The notes below the pieces were generated by a model, which searched no databases, was not told where the DNA came from, and saw only the letters and a program-made list of their open reading frames with translations. The position numbers and the translations under genes were made by a program. From Arsukibacterium ikkense (GTDB lineage Bacteria > Pseudomonadota > Gammaproteobacteria > Enterobacterales > Alteromonadaceae), in assembly GCF_000987775.1 (NCBI RefSeq), contig NZ_LAHO01000008.1:1-64000 (forward strand): DNA of 64,000 nucleotides. Reading direction: 5' to 3'. Positions 8,545 through 18,043 of this stretch are shown here, in pieces (the stretch's first letter is position 1; every line of letters starts with the position of its first letter).

Positions 8545-11040
8545 TCAATCGGCCAGAAGTATTTGCTGGTGCGGGGAATCTGCTAGCTGCTCCAGACACT
8601 GATAACGCCAGGCTAACTCCCTACTAATATCGACAGCGTCACCAACGCCGGCCACGCTCCATAATTCCTCTTCCAGGCTTTTAGCCCGATGAATGGCATA
8701 AACGCTGATATAGCTGATTTCTTTAGCAATATAGTCGGTATCTGGCCGTCCGGTTCGGGATAAAAACAGCCGAAAGGCAAATAAGCTGCCCTGATGTATG
8801 GCGCTTTTGATAAAAGCTTTTTTTTGCTGTTCATCACTAAACTCATAGTCATAAAAGCTTTGCAGGCTAATGCCGCCATTGTCAGCAGAGCGAGTGGCCT
8901 TGATATATAACTCATAGCTTTGCGGTGAATCGAACCTTTTCATCGCCTTTAATTGCTGAGCAAACTGCAGGTTTGCGGTACTGTTCTTCAATAGGGGTTC
9001 TAAATCCAGCGGGCCATTATTGCTGTGTTTTAACAGTAACGAATGCAACGCATTCGGGCTGGCTCCTTGAGCGATAACATTCAACTCATAGCGAATGCCT
9101 TTGCGATGCAGGTAAAACGCAAAGTTGTTCAGGGCTTTTAAGTACATATTGCGTAATGCTTCAGATAACCCCGGATATTTAGGGGTTTCCTCCGCCAGGG
9201 TCAGTTTGGCCCGGTTATTCTGAATCAGTTGCTGAAAAAACTGTTTACCGGTGTGGCCATCATCAGTAGGAACAACCCGCAGGTTCATAATAGTTTGGCT
9301 TTTACTGACCGCCATAACTTCATAAGGCAATTGGCTGAGTTGGTGTTTATTGGTGATCTTCTGTAAATCAATCAGATCCAGCAGGACAACATCGCCTTTC
9401 TGGTACTTGACGGGCTGCACAGTTTCTATTTGTAAGCCGCCGGTAGAGAAATCACGGCTGAAGCCTGCAACCAAATTATCATTTTGCTGCAACTGCACCG
9501 TGGTTTTGTACAAATAGCGCGATTCTGCCCGCAGATTAATATACTGTACTGGCACCGGTTCACACGGTGGGACTTGCGGCAATTTACGATGGCCAAATTG
9601 ATTTAACTGGCTTAGCTGGGCTGGATCATAGCGGTATTGTTGATAGTATCCGCTGTTATTTCCGGTTATATCGGTCAGGCTTACAATATAACGCAGATTT
9701 TTGATTACCCCTTGCACCAGCGGAGTCATAGCTATTTTTTCCGCCGGGACCGCTTTTTCAGCTGTTTCAGGCAATGAAAAAAGTTCGGTTGCATGCTGGG
9801 CTGTGGTTTTCACCAAATTTAAATGAAATACCCGCCAGCTGGGCTTGGCAGCGCCAAAGCCAAAGAAGGTATCGCGCAGCTCAGGTGCGGCCAACAGATC
9901 TTCTGCTGTGGCAGAGTAAAAATACAGTTTGCCTTTGGCTGCATGCGTAAAGCAATACAAAATGGTCGAGCGTTCCGGGCCGCTCTGGGCTAATAATTGT
10001 TTTAAGCGCTTTACAGCCAGCAACGTGATCAGTACCGAACGCTGTTGCTCATCTAAAAAATAATGCCATATTGCTTTGTTGTAGTCGGTTGTCAGGCCAA
10101 AACGAGGGCTGACAATGCCTTCATTTACCGTCAGATATACTGGCAGGCTATTTAACCTCGGCAAATAAAATTGTTCATAACCCTTAGTGATGACCGCATC
10201 GGTAGTATTGTCTAAATTAATTTTATAGCGGCGTTTGTTACCATGAATAAATTTTTGCAAAAAGCTGCTAAAACCGTTGTCGTGCGCTGAGGGCAGCTTT
10301 TTCAAACGCCAGTAATTCACTTTATTGAGTTGTTCTATGTCAAGCAATTGATATTGGATGCCATTAGGAAGGTCGAGCGTATACTCTTGCTCTAAACCGG
10401 TGAAATGAATAGTGATGGTATCACCGGGTGTGGCAGTGCGGCCTTTGGGGATCTTCAGTTTGCAGCCAGAAATGGATAAGTCGCTGGTGGTGGCAATAAA
10501 GCGGCTGTCGGCAAGTTTAACGTCAACATCAATGCCATAATTCATGCGCTCTTCATTACGGTTAACGTAATGCCCAAAAGTGATAAGTTTGGCACTGGAT
10601 TGTTGCTCCGGGGAGCGCGCAGCGCTTTCTTCATGTAACTCGCCCCCCTGTAAAGCGGACTTTACCCGTTCGGCGGTTTCTTTTTTATGGATCACCCGAA
10701 AATTATTATCAGCGTTCATGACTTCTTCGTAAACGCCCAGCGTATAGCCACCATATTGTTTAATGCCACTCTCAAATAACTGAGTGGCTTTGTCATCCAT
10801 ATAGTGAGTTTTTTCCCGGTAGACGTAAGGGCGCACTTCACCATCGACATGGCCGCGCAAATCAATAAAATAATCACATGGCTGGGCCATGCGCTTTAAT
10901 TCCATTTTTAGCAGGAATTGTTTTGATTTCGGTAAGTCAGATGTCAGTAAACTAAAAACCTGATCGAACTCGGCCGAGTTCATCAGGCTTTTCATCCTCT
11001 CAATAACACCAACATACTCTTTTAAATCTTCTGCGGTCAT
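8545..11040 (-). CDS. large protein with two PilZ (c-di-GMP-binding) domains
   Basis: An 831-residue protein with two PilZ signatures: N-R-N-E-E-R with DLSISG (about residues 161-192) and R-A-E-S-R with DFSTGG (about residues 504-535). Both have the arginine pair and D-x-S-x-x-G that bind c-di-GMP in known PilZ domains. The N-terminal 150 residues, the middle 250 and the last 250 resemble nothing I recognise. No signal peptide or membrane segment is seen. I chose ATG 11040: the frame continues to 11142, but that extension would fill the whole gap to the divergent radA and reads like untranslated AT-rich DNA. Flagellar or adhesion control is plausible but unproven. Confidence 0.82.
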   Translation of the reverse strand: MTAEDLKEYVGVIERMKSLMNSAEFDQVFSLLTSDLPKSKQFLLKMELKRMAQPCDYFIDLRGHVDGEVRPYVYREKTHYMDDKATQLFESGIKQYGGYTLGVYEEVMNADNNFRVIHKKETAERVKSALQGGELHEESAARSPEQQSSAKLITFGHYVNRNEERMNYGIDVDVKLADSRFIATTSDLSISGCKLKIPKGRTATPGDTITIHFTGLEQEYTLDLPNGIQYQLLDIEQLNKVNYWRLKKLPSAHDNGFSSFLQKFIHGNKRRYKINLDNTTDAVITKGYEQFYLPRLNSLPVYLTVNEGIVSPRFGLTTDYNKAIWHYFLDEQQRSVLITLLAVKRLKQLLAQSGPERSTILYCFTHAAKGKLYFYSATAEDLLAAPELRDTFFGFGAAKPSWRVFHLNLVKTTAQHATELFSLPETAEKAVPAEKIAMTPLVQGVIKNLRYIVSLTDITGNNSGYYQQYRYDPAQLSQLNQFGHRKLPQVPPCEPVPVQYINLRAESRYLYKTTVQLQQNDNLVAGFSRDFSTGGLQIETVQPVKYQKGDVVLLDLIDLQKITNKHQLSQLPYEVMAVSKSQTIMNLRVVPTDDGHTGKQFFQQLIQNNRAKLTLAEETPKYPGLSEALRNMYLKALNNFAFYLHRKGIRYELNVIAQGASPNALHSLLLKHSNNGPLDLEPLLKNSTANLQFAQQLKAMKRFDSPQSYELYIKATRSADNGGISLQSFYDYEFSDEQQKKAFIKSAIHQGSLFAFRLFLSRTGRPDTDYIAKEISYISVYAIHRAKSLEEELWSVAGVGDAVDISRELAWRYQCLEQLADSPHQQILLAD

Positions 11041-11158
11041 AGTTTCGTTTTTCAGATGCCAAAATTCAGGCGTCTTTTGGTTATAATCGTAGTACGCTAC
11101 GTGGTTATAAATTGAAAAGCAATATCTGTGCCTTTCTTTCAAATTAGGATTTTTGGCA

Positions 11159-12517
11159 ATGGCAAAAGTGAAAACGGCTTACGTCTGCAATGAATGTGGT
11201 GCCGACTTTATGCGCTGGCAGGGACAGTGTAATGAATGTGGTGCATGGAACAGTATTACCGAGGTGCGCTTAGGTGCAGTAAAAACCGCCGGTACCCGTC
11301 AGGGCTATGCCGGAGCTGCACAGGCCAGGGTTATGCGGCTGGACGAAGTGGATTTACAGGAGGTACCACGCTTTAGTTCGGGCTTTGCTGAGTTTGACCG
11401 GGTGCTGGGCGGCGGTATAGTGCCGGGCTCGGCTATTTTGATCGGTGGGGCGCCAGGAGCTGGTAAAAGTACCTTGTTACTGCAGTTAATGTGCGGCTTA
11501 GCTGAACAGGGCAGTGCGCTGTACGTCACTGGTGAGGAGTCATTGCAGCAGGTGGCGATGCGGGCGCAGCGTTTAGGCTTGCCCAGTACTAAACTGAATA
11601 TGCTGGCAGAAACCAACGTTGAAACGGTGTGCTTGCTGGCACAACAGGAAAAGCCGCGTATTATGGTTATTGACTCTATCCAGGTGATGCATCTGGCCGA
11701 TATTCAGTCGGCTCCAGGCAGTGTGTCGCAGGTAAGAGAAAGTGCCGCCTTTTTAACCCGCTTTGCCAAGCAATACAATATTGCCATTATTATGGTGGGC
11801 CATGTGACCAAAGACGGCTCACTGGCAGGGCCAAAGGTACTGGAACATTGTATTGATTGCTCGGTGATGCTGGAAGGTGATACCGATAGTCGTTATCGCA
11901 CCTTACGTGGCAATAAAAACCGTTTTGGCCCGGTGAACGAGCTGGGGGTGTTTGCGATGACGGGGCAGGGCATGAAAGAAGTGAAGAACCCGTCAGCGAT
12001 TTTTTTAACCCGAGGTAAGGAAGATCAGTCCGGCAGCATCGTGATGGTGCTATGGGAAGGCACCCGCCCTTTATTGGTTGAAATTCAGGGGCTGGTAGAT
12101 CATTCACCATTAAATAATCCGCGACGGGTGACGCTGGGGATGGAACAAAACCGCATCTCGATGTTACTGGCGGTGATGCATCGTCATGCTGGTATCCAAA
12201 TGGCCGATCAGGATGTTTTTGTTAACGTGGTGGGCGGGGTTAAGGTTAACGAAACCAGCGCCGATTTAGCGACATTACTGGCGCTGGTATCAAGCTTTCG
12301 TGACAAACCCTTGCCTAACGATTTGGTGGTCTTTGGTGAGGTGGGGCTGGCAGGCGAGATCAGGCCGGTACCCAGCGGGATTGAACGATTAAAAGAAGCC
12401 GCGAAACATGGTTTTAAACGGGCCATAGTGCCGTTGGCTAACAAGCCTAAAGAGCAGATTGCGGGTATGGATGTGATAGCGGTATCGAAACTGGCTGAAG
12501 CATTGGAAGCGATTTAA
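11159..12517 (+). CDS. radA: DNA repair protein RadA
   Basis: A RecA-like DnaB-type helicase that promotes branch migration in homologous recombination. The 452 residues show the N-terminal zinc finger C-x2-C-x10-C-x2-C (CNEC...CNEC), Walker A GGAPGAGKST, the RadA-specific KNRFGP motif, and the C-terminal Lon-protease-like domain (DVFVNVVGGVK...). ATG 11159 follows an AGGA Shine-Dalgarno; a TTG six bases earlier is less likely. It is divergent from the PilZ gene. Confidence 0.97.
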   Translation: MAKVKTAYVCNECGADFMRWQGQCNECGAWNSITEVRLGAVKTAGTRQGYAGAAQARVMRLDEVDLQEVPRFSSGFAEFDRVLGGGIVPGSAILIGGAPGAGKSTLLLQLMCGLAEQGSALYVTGEESLQQVAMRAQRLGLPSTKLNMLAETNVETVCLLAQQEKPRIMVIDSIQVMHLADIQSAPGSVSQVRESAAFLTRFAKQYNIAIIMVGHVTKDGSLAGPKVLEHCIDCSVMLEGDTDSRYRTLRGNKNRFGPVNELGVFAMTGQGMKEVKNPSAIFLTRGKEDQSGSIVMVLWEGTRPLLVEIQGLVDHSPLNNPRRVTLGMEQNRISMLLAVMHRHAGIQMADQDVFVNVVGGVKVNETSADLATLLALVSSFRDKPLPNDLVVFGEVGLAGEIRPVPSGIERLKEAAKHGFKRAIVPLANKPKEQIAGMDVIAVSKLAEALEAI

Positions 12518-12531
12518 CGGCTGTTGAGCCG
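12518..12531 (+). terminator. short hairpin after radA
   Basis: CGGCT-gttg-AGCCG follows the radA stop codon directly. It has no good T run, so it may end transcripts only weakly. A second hairpin, CCTGCCC/GGGCGGG at 12545-12570, lies between it and the bamD stop. Confidence 0.35.
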
Positions 12532-12575
12532 GTGTGTATCAAAGCCTGCCCCGGTATTTACCAGGGCGGGTATGC

Positions 12576-13322
12576 TCAGAAGCGGTTATTTGCCGGGAAG
12601 TTATGTTTCAATACTTGATAGGTATCCGTTTTCAGTTTTTCCAGGCCCAATTTGTCATAACTTTCTACCATGACTTCCAGTGCTTGTTCAACATAAGGGG
12701 AATCCCGGTAGTATTCCAGCACATATTTACCACGGTTGGCGGCAGCCAGGAAAGCGCCACGGCGCATGTAATAGTCGGCTACTAATAATTCATGACGGGC
12801 CAGGGTATCTTTAATTTGTACCATCCGTTTTTTGGCTTCTTCACTATATTTACTGGCTGGATAGTTGCTCACCAGAATTTTGAAGTCATCAAATGCCTGG
12901 CGGGTGCTGCTTAAATCACGATCGGCCCGGTCAATGCCGAAGAAATCCTGAAAGCCATTTTCATCGGCTTTTAAATTTGCTAAGCCGCGCATGTAATATA
13001 CATAATCTAAATCCGGCTGATTCGGGTTTAACCGAATAAAGCGGTCGATGCTGGCTAACGCTTGCGGCAAATTGTTCGCTTTATAATAAGCGTAGATTAA
13101 ATCGAGCTGAACCTGACGCGCCAAAGGGCCAAAGGGATAACGCGACTCTACCGCTTGCAGTAATTCAACTGCGCGGTTGTACAAGCCGTTATCTAACACA
13201 TCTTTTGCTTGCTGATACATTGCCTGAGCAGTTTGGCTGCTCGGATCAGGTTGAGAAGGCTTTCCGGCACAGGCGCTAAGGGCCAAAGTAACAATTGCAA
13301 TCAGTAAAAATTTCGCTTTCAT
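12576..13322 (-). CDS. bamD: outer membrane assembly lipoprotein BamD
   Basis: An essential lipoprotein of the BAM complex, which inserts beta-barrel proteins into the outer membrane. The 248 residues begin with a lipoprotein signal peptide ending LSAC (acylated Cys18), followed by TPR-like repeats (YQQAKDVLDNGLYNRAVELL, SRYPFG, YYKANNLPQALASIDRFIRLNP). The segment YVYYMRGLA and the ending KHNFPANNRF are typical of the family. I chose ATG 13322, which places the lipobox correctly; 34 further upstream codons are open but improbable. It is divergent from rluD, as in E. coli. Confidence 0.95.
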   Translation of the reverse strand: MKAKFLLIAIVTLALSACAGKPSQPDPSSQTAQAMYQQAKDVLDNGLYNRAVELLQAVESRYPFGPLARQVQLDLIYAYYKANNLPQALASIDRFIRLNPNQPDLDYVYYMRGLANLKADENGFQDFFGIDRADRDLSSTRQAFDDFKILVSNYPASKYSEEAKKRMVQIKDTLARHELLVADYYMRRGAFLAAANRGKYVLEYYRDSPYVEQALEVMVESYDKLGLEKLKTDTYQVLKHNFPANNRF

Positions 13323-13444
13323 GTAAAAATCCGTAACTACTTGGCTAAATGGCTGTCTAGTCGTGAGTAAAATCGCTAAAATAACCGCTATTGCGATTCT
13401 ACCCCAGATAAGTTGGGGTTGCACACAGGATAACTGCTTCCGTC

Positions 13445-14419
13445 ATGACAAAACAGATAAAACTTTCACAAATCGTCCCCGACAACTTTTATGGTATGCG
13501 CTTAGATCAGGCTTTAGCCGAAATGTTCCCGGATTATTCGCGTTCCCGGATAAAAGAGTGGATCCTGGCCGATGCGGTGCAGCTGGATAAGAGCGTTCAG
13601 AACCTGCCGAAGTTCAAGGTTGTTGGTGGCGAGCAGGTTGATATTGTTGCAGATATTGCTGAGGATCAACGTTTTAGCGCCGAACCAATAGCGCTGGATA
13701 TTCTGCATGAAGATGAACATATTCTGGTGATAAATAAACCTGCCGGACTAGTGGTACACCCTGGTGCCGGCAATGCAGATGGCACTTTGCTTAATGCTCT
13801 GTTGCACCATTGTCCGTCTATTGCTGAAGTGCCACGGGCCGGTATTATTCATCGGCTGGATAAAGATACCACTGGTTTAATGGTGGTGGCGAAAACCATA
13901 CCCGCCCAAACCCATTTGGTTGAAGCAATGCAGGCACGCGAAATTACCCGTGAGTATGAAGCAATTTGCTATGGCAAAATGACCGGTGGTGGTTTTGTTA
14001 ATCAACCGATAGGTCGCCATCAGACCAGACGAACGCAAATGGCGGTAATTGACGGTGGTAAGCCTGCGGTAACGCATTACCGGGTAATGGAGAAGTACCG
14101 CGGTCACACCCGGCTGCGCTTGCGCTTAGAAACAGGCCGTACTCATCAGATCCGTGTGCATATGGCGTTTATTAACCACTCGCTGGTGGGCGACCCGGTA
14201 TATGGCGGGCGGCCAAGACCACCGCGTAAAGCTGCAGAAAGCTTACTGGTTATGATCCGTAATTTTAAACGTCAGGCTTTACATGCGGCGATGCTGCGTT
14301 TAGCTCATCCTATTACCAGTGAAATTCTGGAATGGCATGCACCCTTGCCAGAGGATTTGGTCGAGTTAAATGCTGCGTTACGCGCCGATACCTTATTGCA
14401 TGGTATGGATGAGGCCTGA
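13445..14419 (+). CDS. rluD: 23S rRNA pseudouridine synthase RluD
   Basis: Makes pseudouridines at 1911, 1915 and 1917 of helix 69 of 23S rRNA. The 324-residue protein has an N-terminal S4 RNA-binding domain (MRLDQALAEMFPDYSRSRIKEWI) and the synthase motif HRLDKDTTGL with catalytic Asp139, the same number as in E. coli. The ETGRTHQIRVH motif follows. Its 3' end overlaps the pgeF start by 11 bases. Confidence 0.96.
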   Translation: MTKQIKLSQIVPDNFYGMRLDQALAEMFPDYSRSRIKEWILADAVQLDKSVQNLPKFKVVGGEQVDIVADIAEDQRFSAEPIALDILHEDEHILVINKPAGLVVHPGAGNADGTLLNALLHHCPSIAEVPRAGIIHRLDKDTTGLMVVAKTIPAQTHLVEAMQAREITREYEAICYGKMTGGGFVNQPIGRHQTRRTQMAVIDGGKPAVTHYRVMEKYRGHTRLRLRLETGRTHQIRVHMAFINHSLVGDPVYGGRPRPPRKAAESLLVMIRNFKRQALHAAMLRLAHPITSEILEWHAPLPEDLVELNAALRADTLLHGMDEA

Positions 14420-15152
14420 GTTGATTGCCCCTACCTGGCCCGCACCCGCTAATGTGAAAGCCGTCTGCTCAACCCGGGCAGGGGGGGGCTCAACGGGGCC
14501 CTACCTAAGTTTAAATTTAGGGGGGCATGTTGGCGATGCAGCAGAGGCTGTAAGCCACAACCGTCAGCTATTTCAAACTATGGCAGCCATGCCTGGCCAG
14601 CCTGCATGGCTGAATCAAACGCATAGTACCCGCTGTATTAATCTGAGCTCGGTAGTAACTGATGACCTTAACGCTGATGCCAGTTTTAGCCGTCAGCCTG
14701 GTCGGGTTTGTGCGGTGATGACCGCCGACTGTTTGCCAGTATTGCTGTGTAATAGGGCCGGTACCGAAGTGGCTGCTGTGCATGCTGGTTGGCGCGGTTT
14801 ATGTGATGGCGTGCTGGAGAATACGCTGCAGTTGTTCAGCCAACCTAGCGATTGTCTGGCTTGGTTGGGGCCCGCTATCAGCCAGGCCGCTTTTGAAGTG
14901 GGCAGCGAGGTGCGTGCCGCTTTCATTAAGCAAGATCCGGCCGCGGCCAGCGCTTTTATTGCTGGTAAGCAGGGTAAATGGCAGGCTGATTTATACCGCC
15001 TGGCACGTCAGCGCCTGGCACGCTGTGGCGTTAGCGCTGTGTATGGCGGTGACTATTGCACTTACCAGCAACCCAATGATTTTTTTTCCTATCGACGCGA
15101 TGGTCAAACCGGCCGTATGGCGTCTGCTATCTGGCTTGAACCCGCCCGTTAG
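14409..15152 (+). CDS. pgeF: peptidoglycan editing factor PgeF (YfiH, laccase-domain)
   Basis: A YfiH/DUF152-family protein of 247 residues, nearly the E. coli length (243). Metal-site residues appear in VMTADCLPVLLCN, AAVHAGWRGLC and GDYCTY-type segments. The family is described as a cytoplasmic amidase that keeps L-serine out of peptidoglycan precursors, and formerly as a polyphenol oxidase. I chose ATG 14409; ATG 14400 is an in-frame alternative. It follows rluD and precedes clpB as in E. coli. A run of seven G near 14480 stays in frame. Confidence 0.94.
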   Translation: MRPELIAPTWPAPANVKAVCSTRAGGGSTGPYLSLNLGGHVGDAAEAVSHNRQLFQTMAAMPGQPAWLNQTHSTRCINLSSVVTDDLNADASFSRQPGRVCAVMTADCLPVLLCNRAGTEVAAVHAGWRGLCDGVLENTLQLFSQPSDCLAWLGPAISQAAFEVGSEVRAAFIKQDPAAASAFIAGKQGKWQADLYRLARQRLARCGVSAVYGGDYCTYQQPNDFFSYRRDGQTGRMASAIWLEPAR

Positions 15153-15205
15153 CAGGTCAGTTACCGCTGTTTCCCTGATCCAAGTCAATTTTTTGACGTT
15201 CACTG

Positions 15206-15234
15206 CTTGATATTTGCTCAGCTTCGCCCAATCT
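15206..15234 (+). promoter_or_regulatory. sigma-32 (heat-shock) promoter of clpB
   Basis: CTTGATA at 15206-15212, 14 bases, then CCCAATCT at 15227-15234. This is close to the enterobacterial RpoH consensus CTTGAAA-N11-16-CCCATnT. The clpB ATG follows 36 bases later. Confidence 0.8.
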
Positions 15235-15270
15235 TACTACACATCTAGGTTACATGATGCGGAGCTAAAC

Positions 15271-17844
15271 ATGCGGTTAGACAAATTTACCAGTAAATTC
15301 CAGGAAGCTATTGCCGATGCACAGTCGTTGGCGCTGGGCCGCGATCAGCAATTTATCGAGCCGGTTCACCTGATGTTCGCCCTGTTAAATCAGGAAGGCG
15401 GTACGGTACGCGATCTGCTGAACAAAATCGCCATTAACTTTAATGAACTGCGGGCCAAAGTCAGTAAAGCTATTGAGCGCCTGCCAAGGGTTGAGGGCGA
15501 GGGCACCAACCTGCAACTATCCACTGCCACCGCTCAGCTACTGCAGCAGTGTGACAAGCTGGCGCAAAAGCGCAAAGATCAATTTATTTCCAGTGAGCTA
15601 TTTGTCCTGGCGGCGACTGAAGACAAAACTGAGCTGGGCAACATTCTGCGTTTACTTGGGGTAAGTAAAGACAAGGTTAACGCCGCGATTGAAGATATCC
15701 GGGCAGGCCAGAAGGTCGATGATCCAAACGCTGAAGACAGCCGCCAGGCTTTAACCAAGTACACTATTGATCTGACTGCCCGGGCGGAAGCCGGCAAGCT
15801 GGATCCGGTGATTGGCCGCGATGAGGAGATCCGCCGCTGTATTCAGGTGCTGCAGCGCCGCACCAAGAACAATCCGGTGTTAATTGGTGAGCCAGGTGTT
15901 GGTAAAACGGCTATTGTTGAGGGGCTTGCCCTTAGGATCATCAATAAAGAAGTGCCTGAAGGCCTGAAGAATAAGCGGGTATTATCACTGGATATGGGCT
16001 CTTTGTTAGCCGGCGCCAAGTACCGTGGTGAATTTGAAGAGCGGCTTAAAGCGGTACTAAATGAGCTGGCCAAAGAAGAAGGCCAGGTGATCCTGTTTAT
16101 TGATGAAATTCATACCATGGTCGGCGCTGGTAAAGCGGAAGGTGCTATGGATGCAGGCAATATGCTCAAACCTGCGCTGGCTCGCGGCGAATTACATTGT
16201 CTGGGGGCTACCACCCTGGATGAGTACCGCAAATATATTGAGAAAGATGCAGCGTTAGAGCGGCGCTTCCAAAAAGTATTGGTTGAAGAACCCAGTGTTG
16301 AAGATACCATTGCCATTTTGCGTGGTTTAAAAGAACGCTACGAGCTACACCATGCGGTTGAAATCACGGATCCTGCTATTGTCGCTGCAGCTACCTTGTC
16401 GCACCGGTATGTCAGTGATCGTCAGTTGCCCGATAAAGCGATAGATTTAATTGATGAAGCGGCGTCAAGCATCCGGATGCAGATGGATTCAAAACCGGAA
16501 GAGCTGGACAGGCTGGAGCGACGGATTATTCAGCTTAAGTTGGAAGACAATGCCCTGGCAAAAGAAGCGGATGAGGGTAGTAAAAAACGCCGTGATATTA
16601 TTCAGGAACAAATTCAAGAACTTGAAGGTAATTACAACGAGCTGGACGAAGTGTGGGAGTCTGAAAAAGCCGCGTTGCAAGGTACCCAGAATATTAAAGC
16701 TGAGTTGGAGCAGGCACGGCTGGACTTGGAGGTTGCCCGCCGGGTCAGCGATTTGCAGCGCATGTCAGAACTACAGTATGGCCGGATCCCTGAGCTGGAA
16801 AAGCGTCTGGATTTAGCCAGTCAGGCAGAAATGCAGGAAATGACTCTGCTGCGTCACAAAGTTACGGAGCAGGAAATTGCCGATGTGTTGTCTAAAGCCA
16901 CCGGTATTCCGGTCAGTAAAATGCTGGAAGGCGAGCGCGACAAGCTGCTGAGAATGGAAGATGCGCTGCATGGCACTGTGGTCGGGCAACATGAGGCGGT
17001 AACTGCCGTGGCCAATGCGATACGACGTTCCAGGGCTGGCTTGGCTGATCCCAATAAACCTATTGGTTCTTTCTTGTTTCTGGGGCCAACCGGGGTCGGT
17101 AAAACTGAGTTAACCAAGTCACTGGCGCAGTTTTTATTCGATAGCCCCGCTGCCATGATCCGGATTGATATGTCTGAGTTTATGGAGAAACATGCCGTAT
17201 CACGGCTGGTGGGTGCACCTCCGGGGTATGTGGGTTATGAAGAAGGTGGTTATTTAACAGAAGCGGTGCGCCGCAAGCCTTATTCGGTGATACTGCTCGA
17301 TGAGGTGGAGAAGGCACATCCGGATGTATTTAATATTCTGTTACAAGTGCTGGATGATGGCCGCTTAACGGACGGTCATGGCCGGACAGTTGACTTTAAA
17401 AACTGCGTAATTATTATGACGTCTAACCTGGGATCAGATTTAATACAGGAACACTATCAGGAATATAGCTATCAGCAAACCAAGGATATGCTGATGGGGG
17501 TGCTAAGCAAGCAGTTCCGGCCAGAGTTTTTAAACCGGCTGGATGAAACTGTGGTATTTCATCCGCTGGATAGTGCCCAGATTAAGAAGATTGCCCGCAT
17601 CCAATTGGCACGGCTGGAAAAACGCTTGCAGGACAGGCAGTTTGAACTGGAAGTCACGGAAGCCGCATTGGATAAACTGGCAGCAGTAGGGTTTGACCCC
17701 TTGTTCGGGGCCAGACCATTAAAAAGGGCTATTCAGCAACATCTGGAAAACCCGTTAGCGCAAACCCTGTTGCAGGGCACTATAGTGCCAGGTGCCACTA
17801 TTAAAGTGGATCATGATGGTGAGCAGTTTATTCTGACTAGCTAA
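15271..17844 (+). CDS. clpB: ATP-dependent disaggregase ClpB
   Basis: An AAA+ chaperone that works with DnaK to pull proteins out of aggregates. It has exactly 857 residues, the E. coli length. In order: N-terminal Clp repeat domain, first AAA+ module with Walker [10 protein letters not shown] and Walker B ILFIDEIH, coiled-coil middle domain (about residues 410-520, [20 protein letters not shown] region), second AAA+ module with GPTGVGKTE and [12 protein letters not shown], and the D2-small domain. The start ATGCGGTTAGAC follows a GGAG Shine-Dalgarno; 19 upstream in-frame codons lie inside the promoter and are rejected. Confidence 0.98.
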   Translation: MRLDKFTSKFQEAIADAQSLALGRDQQFIEPVHLMFALLNQEGGTVRDLLNKIAINFNELRAKVSKAIERLPRVEGEGTNLQLSTATAQLLQQCDKLAQKRKDQFISSELFVLAATEDKTELGNILRLLGVSKDKVNAAIEDIRAGQKVDDPNAEDSRQALTKYTIDLTARAEAGKLDPVIGRDEEIRRCIQVLQRRTKNNPVLIGEPGVGKTAIVEGLALRIINKEVPEGLKNKRVLSLDMGSLLAGAKYRGEFEERLKAVLNELAKEEGQVILFIDEIHTMVGAGKAEGAMDAGNMLKPALARGELHCLGATTLDEYRKYIEKDAALERRFQKVLVEEPSVEDTIAILRGLKERYELHHAVEITDPAIVAAATLSHRYVSDRQLPDKAIDLIDEAASSIRMQMDSKPEELDRLERRIIQLKLEDNALAKEADEGSKKRRDIIQEQIQELEGNYNELDEVWESEKAALQGTQNIKAELEQARLDLEVARRVSDLQRMSELQYGRIPELEKRLDLASQAEMQEMTLLRHKVTEQEIADVLSKATGIPVSKMLEGERDKLLRMEDALHGTVVGQHEAVTAVANAIRRSRAGLADPNKPIGSFLFLGPTGVGKTELTKSLAQFLFDSPAAMIRIDMSEFMEKHAVSRLVGAPPGYVGYEEGGYLTEAVRRKPYSVILLDEVEKAHPDVFNILLQVLDDGRLTDGHGRTVDFKNCVIIMTSNLGSDLIQEHYQEYSYQQTKDMLMGVLSKQFRPEFLNRLDETVVFHPLDSAQIKKIARIQLARLEKRLQDRQFELEVTEAALDKLAAVGFDPLFGARPLKRAIQQHLENPLAQTLLQGTIVPGATIKVDHDGEQFILTS

Positions 17845-17877
17845 AGAATCACCCAACCCTAAGCGGCAACCTGCGTT

Positions 17878-17927
17878 AAATGAACCGGCCACCCAGCGAC
17901 TATTGTTGCCGGGTGGCCGGTTCATTT
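17878..17927 (+). repeat. perfect 17-bp inverted repeat after clpB (possible terminator)
   Basis: The arm at 17878-17894 (AAATGAACCGGCCACCC) pairs perfectly with 17911-17927 across a 16-base loop. No T run follows, so it is unusual for an intrinsic terminator, but it lies 34 bases after the clpB stop and before pssA. Confidence 0.7.
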
Positions 17928-18043
17928 ATGCCACTAGCCGTTGGTTGTCACGCCGGGCTTGACCACAACTTTTGCCAGTGCGCCTATCCATGTTAAGGTA
18001 AGTCCCTTATAATCAGTGAAATGCTAATCAGAAAAGTTGTTTT

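Noticed and set aside
11041..11142. 34-codon N-terminal extension of the PilZ protein
   Set aside because: It would leave about 16 bases to the divergent radA start and no room for promoters; its codons look like AT-rich intergenic DNA.
15214..15270. Upstream ClpB start
   Set aside because: It overlaps the sigma-32 promoter, and the ATG at 15271 gives exactly the family length with a good Shine-Dalgarno.
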